A DNA stretch of 64,000 nucleotides, from positions 9,410,001-9,474,000 of the forward strand of contig OW051494.1 of assembly GCA_932521035.1 (NCBI GenBank). The letters are read 5' to 3'. The stretch is from Oscheius dolichura (Eukaryota > Nematoda > Chromadorea > Rhabditida > Rhabditidae). Shown piece by piece: positions 31,503 to 41,877 of this stretch. Numbering within the stretch: the stretch's first letter is position 1; every line of letters starts with the position of its first letter. The notes beneath the pieces were generated by a model. It did no database searches and was not told the origin of the DNA. It was given only the letters and a program-made list of their open reading frames with translations. A program made the position numbers and the translations under genes.

Positions 31503-33470
31503 GTATGGAAAATAATTGATTCGATAAAAACGACATAACGCAGAGAAACGGACACCACTCCTCAGATCGATGCGGCGATAAGAGAGGGAGACGAATAAAG
31601 CAGCAACTGATAGTACGCCCACCTGACGTGAATAAGGTAAAAAACAATGAAAAAAAGCCACTATGTGACGGACCCCTTTTTTGACCTTGGACGATGTTTT
31701 AGGTGTCATGATTGAAAAAGTTTTTTATAGTTGGGATGTATAGTCCATTCCTAACGGGTATTCCTCGGAAAAACCTCTCCACTGTGGATGCATGACGCTT
31801 TCAAACCTGTTCCCGTAGCGGCCAAATTTAAAGGTTCAGTACAAGAGTTTTTTGAAGTTGGCTTCATCCTGTTCAGAATTTTTTTCTGATCAAAGTTATC
31901 TATTTTAAAAATTATAAAAATGTCTAATTTGCGAGAAAAAAGCATATAAAGTTTCAAATTTGTATTGCGAATTTCATCAGACGCGCGTCCAGATGACGGC
32001 CACTGCCTGCAGCAAGGTTTGGAGGTTTGCCGCGAAAATGAACAAAGCTGGTTTTCTTCTTGATTTGGCATTTTTCTATATCAAATTTTTTATATTTTTA
32101 TGTGCTTTGGCTAGTTACACCAAGTAGAACAAAATATAATGATAATAGCTTAAAAGCAAAGCTCGAATCAAATTCGCAAATTTTTGTTACAGTACCGCCA
32201 ACAAAACACTTGTAATACAGGGGGTGACTGTATATTCCGAGCAAATTTTTCGCGACCGTCGGCCCAAAAAGTGCGATTTTTCCAATTTTTTCCAAAAATT
32301 TCCAGAAATCTTCTTAATTTTTACACATTTTTGGATCAAATTTTCAAATGTTTAGGGTTTTACCCATTTTCGATAGGAATTTTAGTGCAGATGCTATTTA
32401 TAGACTGTTTTAACGAAAATTTCAAACAGTTTCACACTGTCTTCTACTTTTTATGCTATTCGATGGAGAGTTACTGTCAATAATACCAATTTCCCAGTGG
32501 AACTTGTGTAGCGGAGACACGTCCCCCACCCTGTAATGACCGAATATCTCTTACCAGGGAAAATTCCTTTGTTTTTGAACTGTACATCAAGAAAACATCA
32601 ACTAAAAAGTATAGTATGCATACTTTTCAATTACAGGGAGGGCTGTATTACAGTTTTTACGATATATCCGTTGGGAATGAACAATAAGAACTTCGAGAAT
32701 TGCTCTTTGAAAAGAAAGACAAGGCAAAATAATCTCTATAAGCAAATAACGAGAAGAGGGATCCAATGCAATTCCAATCCTGATGATGTTTACACCTTTT
32801 TCGAATGTCCAACGAAGTCTCTATCATGATCTCCTAAAATAACAAGTCTGTTAATTCGATTTATTCTCAGAAGAAATGGTTAACAATACAATCCACTTAA
32901 ATAAACTTAGAAAGCGCTCGTTCATACAACAATTGAAGCTTATGGTACTCTGGCTAGTAAAATAATGGGGCAGTAAAGGTTTGAAGAACTGGGTTCGGTA
33001 CGCTATGGACCGCGACCAGTGGAGAAGAAGCACGCTGCGACATGTGCATACATTGATCTCGCAATAAAAGTTGAAAGTTGAAAGGTTTGAACCAAAAAGG
33101 AAATGCCCACGCAAGAAATTGAGCAATAAAGAAAATGCAAGTGTTAGGTTTTGATGAAAAAGGCTTCGGCCGTGAAGGAAGTGGAAATCAAGGGATTGTA
33201 CCACATTTTCCTGCAATACGTACTATTCTTTTGGCCACGACTAAACTGCAGAAAAATACCCTTTTCAATGATATTTCGCTTTTTTAAATAATTTTCGTGT
33301 GTTTTTTTTCAATGAAACATGCTATGATAAACATTATGATAAGGGAATATATCAAACCCGGGGTTTTCGACTTGGGCCTGGCGACAGCCTTAAGCCAACT
33401 ATATACTTGTACGGGCAACCCTTGTACGGCTTTCTAATCTCAAATATTTACTGCCCCAATATAATTCCAC
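31503..33470. other. Intergenic, 2.0 kb; no gene supported
   Basis: A half-copy of the TATAGTCCATTCC MITE lies near 31738-31830. The 97-121-aa open frames have no homology within the window. AT-rich. Confidence 0.45.
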
Positions 33471-34737
33471 AGCTCGCGGTGCTGGACAGTTTAAAGGTCT
33501 GCACGCCCCAATGCTAAAATGGCTTGTACGCATTTTTACATGTTTCTGATGCTTTATCTAGCTTTACCGACCCCGAATTGCTATAGAACAAAAGAGAAAA
33601 ATAAGAAATGTCGAAAAATAGAGGAGAAATGAATAACGAGTCAATTTTGTTCCGGAAAAACACTTTTTGAGTTCAAAAATAGTTATCTTGCGAGTTTATT
33701 ACCATTTTTGGTGTCAAAATGTTCCTCTCGATGAGCTGAACTGTTTGCAGTAAAAATTAGGCAGATTCAATGTCAGGGTTTCGAAAAAAATATATTAAGA
33801 AGTATGAAAAATGCACCCCGTGAAACGGAGATTTCAAATTTTCCTCTGCAATATTCGATGTCTAGCTGGTGGACAAATGTTGGGCATATTCACTGAACCA
33901 ATTTCTATGAAATTTTACCAGTAGATAAAGAGCATCAAAGTCTATGCAATTGAATTTTTTGAGAAGGTGCTCGTGTAATCTAAAAAAATGGCAGCTCTGT
34001 AACCATTATTGAAATATACATTTGTTGTTTTTGCTTCACCTTTGCATAGATTTTGATATGCTGAATCCGAATAACGCAACAGATCAGCGTGATATTGCGT
34101 GCGAACGCGTAACATTTGTCCACCACACAGCTCGCGGCAAAAGAAGAGAGGTCAACGCGACAGTGGTCGTGCCAGGACCAGTGCAATTTTTGCTCTTCGG
34201 CCAATACAACTTTGTCGAAGTCAGCGAGACAAAACTTTTTTTATTACTTTTTTCTATAAATTGCATTCGATCCAGCATGTTCGAAAGAGCCGGAAGTAAT
34301 TTTTGGGGGTGATGGAAATGTACCATTGAAAAGAAATTGAGTTTTTTGAGTTTTTCAATATCAAATCCTATACAGATTTTAGTGAGAAAATTACTTCTTG
34401 ATCAGTATTTTTTTCTGTATCGAATGAGCCCAAGAACACCAAAAATGAATATCTAAATAAAGCTGCCAGACGTCGACAAAGTTGAATACCGTAATTTGAA
34501 GAACAAAAAGCCCAACCGTTTGCTGTTTACGCACTGTTTCCGGAACAAAATGCACTCATTTACTTTTTATTTCGAATTTTGCTGTGTTTGATTATTTTTT
34601 CGTTTATTTTATAGTATTTCGGGGTCGATAAAACACGAGAAACGGTCAGAAATACATAAAAATGCATAAAAACGGCATTAGCATTCGAGCATTGCGCGAA
34701 TTTTTAGACCTTTAAGGTGTTGGCCTCGGCGAGCTGT
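33471..34737. repeat. 1.27-kb diverged foldback
   Basis: Left (about 33471-33700) and right (about 34505-34737) segments are inverted diverged copies: CAGCTCGCGGTGCTGG versus CGGCGAGCTGTG, and CCGACCCCGAATTGCTATAG versus its counterpart. A third AGCTCGCGG word lies near 34130. No transposase is seen. Confidence 0.6.
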
Positions 34738-34800
34738 GACCAGTTTCAATAATAATAATAAAATATTACGGTAATTCAAAATACGTAAAGTCCGATTTTT

Positions 34801-35647
34801 TCATTGCGCGGCGAGCTGTGATTCATCTTGGTCCACAAACATTTTAGCTACGGGTTTGCTCTCTATCTCGCTATCTACGTTTGCCACGGTTGTAAAATAG
34901 ACGGATACAATTTGCCTAATTGGTTTTTTCGAATCTAATCTCTCATCAGGTAGGAATAACTTGTGAGATATAATGACACTCATTACAGACTTTAGGTTAT
35001 CGTTAATTTTGAATAGAACTTGCCATCCTCGTTTTTTTTGATTATCGGCTCCATCCTCTTTTTTTTCTATTTCAGGTTCAAGGTTGTCTGGAATTCTGTC
35101 GCCCATATAATTATCATAATTGAGATGAGCTTGTATGAACTTCCATATATGTTTCTGTAGGTCGGAAAATACTAAAAATGTCTATTAAAATCCATCATAC
35201 TGAGACTTACTTATTTGTTCTTCCCGAGGATAATTCAGTAGTTTATTAGCGAAAGCTATACACAAAATTTTAGCCTCCTTTCTGTCTATTTCAGCCTCGA
35301 TTTCGTTTATTTTCTCTATGGTAGAAGGACGAATTTTTTGAAGCAATGCTAAAAATTCAGGAATTCGCTCTTTCCACTGAGAACTATGTCGAATTACGGA
35401 GTGCAGCAGTCCTTTCTTTCCACCGTTTCTAAATACGACTCCCTGAATCACAAGTTTATAGCAAGAATTCTGCAGATAATACCGTATAGTTAAACTGTGG
35501 CGGCAGTTCCATGGGGACCCACGCTACTGTGGTCGGGGCGTGTTGCTTTCCTTTTTCATTTTCCTTATAAATCATGCCCTTCAACTTCTTTGGCTCTTGC
35601 TTACTTGTATTGGGCGAAACGCGGGGACGCTCGTCCAATGCATCCAT
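34801..35647 (-). CDS. C-terminal half of the large family as a stand-alone gene (255 aa)
   Basis: Exons 35483-35647, 35211-35442 and 34801-35171 close in phase. The ATG at 35647 gives a basic N-terminus (MDALDERPRVSPN). Then come WVPMELPPQFNYTG, GGKKGLLHSVIRHSSQW and, after a charged helical stretch, WQVLFKINDN, VMSVIISHKLFLPDERLD and IRQIVSVYFTT. Each landmark has a partner in the 490-aa protein at 8705 (WLPVPMPSTFLYTG, GLLHTLIRHGSEW, LQIYFEVKDN, LYLPDNR), and both introns sit at equivalent positions. The N-terminal repeat block and hydrophobic segment are absent, so either 5' exons are missing upstream or the C-terminal module works alone. The function is unknown. Confidence 0.7.
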
Positions 35648-36024
35648 TCTTCACTTAATTCTATAATTTGTAGTTTAAGAATACAACCGAAGAAGAATGA
35701 TGCAGTGTAAAATCGGCATGAATTGAAACAAATTTCAGCCCTGTAGAGCATGAGCACAGGGAAAACTCTTATCTCGCTTTGGCTCGTTTATCAGGAAGGG
35801 AAACAGTACAATGCCGCTCTTACCCGTTTGAACAAATTACTTAATAATCCGTGCACTCTACGGTTAGGTTTGTCACCAAATCGAGCCCATGGGGTACCAA
35901 AGACTCCCCCTTACAATCGGTGCGTTAAACCCCGGCAGCGGAGTCGGCCCCTTCAGCTGGACGTCACGCCAACTATGGTTTTACTCCGCTCTGGAAGTCC
36001 CTTCCGCCCTTCCCCCCTCTCCCC
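35648..36024. other. Intergenic; no gene seen
   Basis: No acceptor or exon extending the gene at 34801 upstream could be found here. Confidence 0.4.
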
Positions 36025-37125
36025 ATCACAATCCATCCGCCGGGTATCCTTTATTGCAATTGGTATAATCGGGGACGTGTTCTGATGCACGCGTGCATGA
36101 GAATACCCATCGCGTGCATCAGGACACACCGAGGGCACGAGAAAGCATATTCCCTGTTTTGGAGTGCCATGGTCTTTTCCCATTGCGCTATTAACCAATA
36201 ACTATTTCGAAAGCCCCCGGAACCTAGTTTTCCATCACAACGGCAGAGTTCGCTTCATTTTTCGCCTTATATCCCAAGTTTTAATTGAAGTCTAGTCTAT
36301 TTAGATGATAAGTTTATCCAATGTGGGTTCCTAAAGAAAGAACTCGCCGTCCTTCAGACCCGTTTAGGACTTTTAACAGAGCTTTATCTTCCCTGGCCCG
36401 CTTTTATTTTGAGCGGAGAATGTTTCAAAAGCTTTGGTTTGAATCTTCTGCTCCAAAAGATCAGGAAAGAAAGTGTCTTTTTCCTTTTCCAACTAGGGCC
36501 CCTGTGAAGGGGAACTGCAGTTCCTTTTAATTCCTCCGAAAGGGTACATTTGTTCCTTTGGAGATAGTCTCGGCTATAGGGTTTGATGTTGAAGAGGGCT
36601 TTGCTTATTTTCGAACTTGCCAGAGATTTCCATGTATTTGAGCTGTTTTGAAGGGTTTCAAGCTATCTTCTAGCCAATCACAGTGGCTAATAAAGTGTCT
36701 CCAGGTGTTTTAAATCCCCGAAAAGGGCCTATGAATGACAGCGCTGTACGCACAAACGTGATCCAGGCTCATCGTTCGCAATGAAATCGACCGGTTGTGA
36801 ATTTCATGCCACGTATAGCTAAAGCAGCTCTTGAAGACCGATATTGGATCATTTGAATCAATGAACGTTCGTTTGAGCTGCATGCTGGTTGTATTGATAC
36901 ACGCGTGCATCAGGACACGTCCCACACTGCGGGGTCCCACACTGTTGGGTGTCCTCATGCACGCGTGCATCAGTCTACCGAGCCGGTATAATCCACCTAA
37001 TTCCGCTATCCAGTCTTTTCCTGCTCTTATCTTGCTCCCATTTGTCCAATTTCCTTCAGCCCAATCCATATTTGATTGGATGTGTCCGTGTTTCCAGCAC
37101 CCGTGTGGGCCAAATCTGAATATTT
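36025..37125 (-). pseudogene. C-type lectin pseudogene split by an insertion
   Basis: Positions 36025-36070 match exon 3 of the lectin at 13856..14383 (word ATCCATCCGCCGGGTATCC). Positions 36985-37125 match its exon 2 region (GTGTTTCCAGCACCCGTGTG, TGGGCCAAATCTGAA). The two pieces are in the right order but about 0.9 kb apart, where the working gene has about 40 bp. The frame is shifted. A dead lectin copy interrupted by a repeat. Confidence 0.75.
36071..36984. repeat. Insertion with CACGCGTGCAT palindromes at both ends
   Basis: The inserted block carries TGATGCACGCGTGCATGAGA at its left and TCATGCACGCGTGCATCAGT at its right, with two further half-copies inside (36105-36130, 36898-36920). The palindromic ends and clean splitting of the lectin fragment suggest a foldback-type mobile element. 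The interior has no recognised protein. Confidence 0.6.
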
Positions 37126-37302
37126 TTGAGAAAAAGGAAAGAGAAGGAAGCTGTAAATGTGAAATCAGACGTCTCTTGCATCCCATTGCCCTATGCTTTC
37201 AACGCTTACCCTTATTTTCAATTTAACGATTTCTTCATTTCTTTTTTTCCGGAAATTCTCCGGCAAATAGTCCTCCAAGCTTGGAAGTGTTGTAAAATCT
37301 CC

Positions 37303-37524
37303 ATGTCGTCAGAAAATATCCAAGAACTGCCACCTGTTCAGCTTCCAGGAGATGAGGAAGCTATCATGGATGACCACTATGGAGACGAGGGAGCGGAGGG
37401 ACCCTATAATACTCTCGAGAAGAATCTGGAACGGCTGGAACAGTTTGAAAACCAAGAATGCGGTCAGACAACTCTGGATGAAGCTTATTCCGACACACCT
37501 ACAGTCCGTCCAATAAGTATATAG
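37303..37524 (+). CDS. Small acidic protein with the family's central module
   Basis: The ATG at 37303 opens MSSENIQELPPVQLPGDEEA, followed by the central module: DDHYGDEGAEGPYNTLEKNL, ERLEQFENQECG, TLDEAYSDTPTV. The stop and last residues are supplied by a copy of a transposon end (TCCAATAAGTATATAGGCA at about 37508), the same sequence that ends the foldback at 37680. The 73-aa product resembles the small genes at 4872 and 6838 in length and charge, so it is either a stand-alone module or a truncated gene. An upstream exon may exist; a usable acceptor lies near 37270. Confidence 0.5.
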   Translation: MSSENIQELPPVQLPGDEEAIMDDHYGDEGAEGPYNTLEKNLERLEQFENQECGQTTLDEAYSDTPTVRPISI

Positions 37525-37679
37525 GCACCCCATTTTTCGGAGTTTTAGCCTCATCGATGCTCTTTGACAAAACGAGACATACGCCATTCGATTCCCCGTA
37601 CCAAATAATCCCGGAAAAATGATTTTCACCTTTCCAGCACTTCACCGTCGAACCTTACACGAGAATGTTCAAAAACAGG

Positions 37680-38388
37680 CGTCCAATAAGTATATAGGCA
37701 CCTCCGGAAACGCCATCTCCGAGGAGGTTTCTTCTGGTTTTCGATGATCACAGTCCTTCATGGGAAAGGTTTGGCTGACTCGAGCAAAAAAATCCTCGAA
37801 AATTCTGTGCCATACACGTCTACCAGAACCTCAATTTTGACTGTAAATGTCTTTATTTCGACTGTTTGGAGGGATCTGAGGAAAATTCAGTGTGATTGAG
37901 GGAAATTGAGTATGAGACCACCATGTAGCAGAGGTCACCTTGATCCTTTTGACGTATCACACTTTTCTGATGGTAACGATATGGAGGTGTGACGGCCACC
38001 CGACGGTATTGAAAAGAATTTCTGAACAAAAATAGAAGAAAATGGTTACTTTTTGTCACTCTCAAATTTGGAAAGATGTTGACACTGAGCCTCGAGGGGT
38101 GTTTATAACTCCTATATGTCAAAATGATCGGTTCGATCTGCTCTATGTTACCTCATACTCAATTTCCCTCAATCACACTGAATTTTCCTCAGATCCCTCC
38201 AAACAGTCGAAATAAAGACATTTACAGTCAAAATTGAGGTTCTGGTAGACGTGTATGGCACAGAATTTTCGAGGATTTTTTTGCTCGAGTCGGCCAAACC
38301 TTTCCCATGAAGGACTGTGATCATCAAAAATCAGAAGAAACCTCCTCGAAGATGGCGTTTCCGGAGGTGCCTATATACTTATTGGACG
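37680..38388. repeat. 709-bp foldback with 237-bp arms
   Basis: Left (37680-37916) and right (38152-38388) arms are almost perfect inverted copies beginning CGTCCAATAAGTATATAGGC. The middle 235 bp has no coding signal. A solo copy of the end lies at about 37505. Confidence 0.92.
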
Positions 38389-38524
38389 AACTGTATAACA
38401 AAACAAGGGCTGTCGAGTGATGAGAATTCTGTTAATTAATCGCTAGTACGTACGTAAAAGTACGAATGTTTATTAGAATCTATTAAGGATACTGTTCCAA
38501 AAAAGTTGGTACTCATCGGCCCTG

Positions 38525-38846
38525 TTACTTATTTTTGCTGGAAGACTGATCCGTGTTTTCCTCTTTCTTGTGTACCGGTGCCTTCTTGTTTTCTTGGCGA
38601 AAATCCGGACGAGTCACCACGGTAATATTTACTGGACCGTCGCCAGGTGGAATCACTCTGGGTGGACCACCGCCAGGTGGAACAGTATCCTTAATAGATT
38701 CTAATAAACATCTCTCTGGGTGGACCACGAGGCTCTTGCAGGGGAACACCGACGCTGTTTTCCTAATTTCCTTGGAATCCTTTGGCCACCTGGAACTGGT
38801 CACCAACTTTTCCCTTCATGATTTCGCGGGCAGGTTTTTCAGCCAT
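38525..38846 (-). pseudogene. Broken paralogue of the 75-aa protein at 17002
   Basis: From ATG 38846 the frame reads MAEKPAREIMKGKVGDQF and VAKGFQGN, then a stop where the working gene has Trp. Further on, a short insertion (carrying TTTATTAGAATCTATTAAGG, also present at 38468-38490) shifts the frame before IPPGDGP and RPDFRQENK resume. It therefore has one nonsense change and one duplicated-fragment insertion. Confidence 0.8.
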
Positions 38847-39204
38847 TGTTCTGAAAAAGTGATCTATTATGGACTAGAGGACATGAGAGTCGGAAAAAAT
38901 TATCAACTTCAAGAAAAGAAAAGCAGTGAAGCTGTACATATGAAATCTGACGTTGAAACCTCCTTTTATGGTGGTGCAATTTGTCACCTTTTGATAACTA
39001 TGGCTCTCTAGGATTATTTGTCTTGTGTCTACAGAGAGACACACATTTCACAAGTTCCTTCATAAGATCTCGGCGTATCGACGGGTTATCTGTCTAATAG
39101 TCGAAAATGCCTGTCCTATCAACCAGGTCGTAGTCCACTAACTGGCTATTTCCATCACGGGGTACGGCTTATCAATATTAGGAGGCGTCGAACTGTCGCC
39201 AATT
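38847..39204. other. Duplicated segment shared with 27.8 kb
   Basis: It contains CCTCCTTTTATGGTGGTGCA and a decayed minus-strand KIGD..TP exon, matching 27820-28095. It stops abruptly at about 39205 where a polyglutamine-coding fragment begins. Confidence 0.6.
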
Positions 39205-39210
39205 TTTAAT

Positions 39211-39662
39211 CTACAGCAACAGCAACAACAGCAGGAGCAGAAACCCCTGATCCAGATGCCAATGCTGACTCGCTTCCAAAAGCAACAACATCTCCAACAG
39301 CAGCAGCAACAACAATTGCATGCTGGCCCGATTCAAAGGAGCCAAAGTCAAATAGAAAGAGAGGAGAAGCCCGAGAGGACGGAAATGTGAGTTTTAAACA
39401 GGAAAATATTAATAAATGAAGGATTTTAAGAGCCCGATGGAAGGAAGACGAGCCTCTAGGACTACAGGCAACCATAGCGGCTGTCCTCTATGTCAATGAC
39501 CGATTCCCCGACTTAAAGCTCCGGGTTCCTGACTGGAATGAGCGTGTCAAACACATTCAACGCCACTGGCGAACACTGGACGCTGAGTCCCGACAGGAAT
39601 TTGTGAACCGAGCCAGGGAGAATCGAGCCAGTAGGGGATCGACCATATGTGATTCCAGATAA
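39211..39662 (+). pseudogene. Fragment of a polyQ / HMG-box-like protein gene (best copy)
   Basis: Two exon pieces, 39217-39386 and 39422-39662, join in phase. The first is a glutamine-rich stretch (about 60 aa, several runs of 6-7 Gln). The second reads RARWKEDEPLGLQATIAAVL, WNERVKHIQRHW, then LDAESRQEFVNRARENRA, which looks like the end of an HMG-type box of the kind found in MLL3/MLL4 (KMT2C/D) proteins, also set in Gln-rich sequence. There is no start and it stops soon after. The fragment is joined at 39205 to unrelated duplicated DNA, so it is a translocated piece. Assignment to the KMT2C/D group is inference. Confidence 0.5.
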
Positions 39663-39967
39663 CCTGAAGTTATTAAAAAGCCAATGAATTCTTCTTCTCG
39701 GAAAATTCAGCAGGTTATTTTCGTCCCAGCCCGCGTGTATTGTTTGAGTTCACGTGATCTCCATATGGGCAAACTAGCGTCAGTCGAATGAGGAAAACAC
39801 GCCTGGAAACTATCTATAACAGTTTATTAAGTTCAAAACTCACTCAAACAATGTTAATCCTCAAGTTCCCCGTGAAAAAATATCAGGAAATGGGCAAAAC
39901 AAGCGATTTTCTTGCCGAAATGCGCCATTGGAAACGTAGACTCGTCCGCCTTTCGGTGTATTTTGTC
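39663..39967. other. 3' flank of the HMG-like fragment, shared by three copies
   Basis: Positions 39663-39940 match the flanks after the copies at 13.4 and 16.4 kb (AATGTTAATCCTCAAGTTCC, CGCCATTGGAAACGTAGAC). No gene. Confidence 0.6.
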
Positions 39968-40039
39968 GGGGGTGTAGCTCAGTGGTAGAGTGTCCGATTC
40001 GCATTCGGGATGTCCGGGGTTCAAACCCCCGCTCCTCCA
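39968..40039 (+). tRNA. tRNA-Ala (CGC)
   Basis: A 72-nt cloverleaf: acceptor GGGGGTG/CTCCTCC with a G3-T70 wobble (the alanine identity pair), D arm AGCTCAGTGGTAGAG, anticodon loop TTCGCAT (anticodon CGC), T arm GGGGTTCAAACCCC. The acceptor has one T-T mismatch. A T-rich stretch follows. Confidence 0.85.
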
Positions 40040-40290
40040 TACATTTTCTTCTTCTTCTCTACAGTTTTTAGAGGAGAATAGCCTAACAAGGGAAGGATGC
40101 ATGCTCGGCATGACTTGTTTAATATTTTTGGGGGTGGTTTTGTAGAGAATTTTACGGCGATCAAGACATATCGTGGCTATTTTGCTATACTGCCTTCGTT
40201 GTGGAGAAAAACGCAAAATAAGATTCCAATATTAAAAGCGTTTTTGGACTTGTCTATTTTCCATGCTCCTTCTAAAAACGTGGTTTCCAT

Positions 40291-40375
40291 CGGGGGTGTA
40301 GCTCAGTGGTATGAGCGACCGATCCGCATACCTCGGAAAATCGGAAGGCCCGGGTTTCGATCCGCCGTCCCTCCA
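40291..40375 (+). pseudogene. Degenerate tRNA-Ala copy
   Basis: Begins GGGGGTGTAGCTCAGTGGTA and ends CCCTCCA like the tRNA at 39968, but has a base insertion in the D arm, an enlarged anticodon region (about 16 nt between CCGAT and ATCGG) and a damaged T stem. It is probably a pseudogene; a small intron is the alternative. Confidence 0.6.
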
Positions 40376-41877
40376 AACCGTTTTGCCTTTTTTCCTATTC
40401 GATTCCTACGCGTTTTGAAGAAAAAGGGACTAACAAGAGAAGTGAAGGGAAGTGCTTCAACCAGCCCACGTCAATTTAAGCCGATTTTTGTGAATATATA
40501 GCCCTATAGTAGTGATGTAAAAAGGGAAAAAAATCAGCTACCCTATGCATGGTTTCGAGGAGATAGGTCGAAGTTCAAAAAACCACACATTTGGTCCATT
40601 TTGGCGCCCTCATAACTTCTGATTTTTATATCGTAGAGGGGTCAAATCAGGTTTTCCATATACAAAAAGGCGTGCTGTATCAGTACAATACAAAAAAAAC
40701 CTAGCTATGATGAAGAATTTGACAGAATCCGGCGTAATTCGCGCCATTTCTATGCTCAATGTAATAGGCGAAAACTCAGTTGCTTTCAGCCACCTCCATA
40801 TTAGTGTCAATCGTTAGATCTCAGTCTAACTTACAACTTTTGTTCTTGGAGTAGGACAATATTTGCCCGTTAGCAGTCTAGAGACATCCGTTTTTCCTTA
40901 AGGGGCAACGGATGAAAGGAACGGGTCTCTCTCGGCTCGGCTCAGCGCATTTCCCTTATAAATTGGAGCGCTACCTGGTTCTAAATAAAGGGATTTGGGC
41001 TCTATTTACCTCCAGCCGGTCAATGAAAGTCTTGCCGCACATTTATAATTGTAGCTCGCTCATTTCTAGACCATTTTCTAAAATGCAAGCAGCATTATGG
41101 ACAGGAGATCAAGCCGGTTCTAGCGAAATAAGTTTTAGCTCAATCGCCCTTACAGAAAATTTTGGATAAAGACAAATGTTCATTTTTCCGTGTATCCTTG
41201 TTTTTGTGGTCATTGATGATTTTTTGAAAGGCTTCTTGAGCTGAAAACTAGTCGGCTAGAGCTGGTTTGAGCTACTCTCCAAGAGAGTGCTTGAATTTTT
41301 TTAACTGATCAAGAAATGGACAAGCTACAACTATAAAGGTGGCGCTAAATTCCATTGACCGGCTAAAGGTAAGGATAACCGGGGTTTGTTGATTGATTGT
41401 TGAGCTTTCAGGCTTCCCCTCTCTCTCCCCTCGTCAATTTCTCTATTGACCCTTGCCCCCTGGTTGATCTTCTGCTGTATTGTCCTCTTCGCAGCCATTA
41501 TAGGCCACAACAGGCCGTCATAGCCGATGCGTCAGTAAAATGTTTCTACTTGCCACGTAAGACCACGTCCGTCTATATAAACGTGAAAAAATCGAATGGA
41601 AAAAGACAAAACATATCCATTTCTGCTCTATTTTTTGAAGATTTCACCATTTCAACAGCCTTTTCACCCATTTTTTCCGGAAATTTGAACTTCAGGCTAT
41701 CTATAGTCTGTTTTTCCCCACTTCCTGTCAATTGGATTAGGCTAAATGGTCTGAATAATCCAATAGATCAAAATAACAGGTGCTGGGCGGCGTTGGGATA
41801 TAAAAATGGCGATTTCATTGAGTTGGCACCACTTTTAAAAGTCATCGTTCCATTTCCTGTCATTTTTCCTATTTCAG
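40376..41877. other. Intergenic; foldback and no gene
   Basis: About 41000-41380 holds a foldback whose ends (AGCCGGTCAATGAAAG and inverse) belong to the family nested at 795-1172. The 233-aa open frame at 41397-42098 crosses the start exon and intron of the next gene in another frame and contains the antisense of a tRNA, so it is not a gene. Confidence 0.55.
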
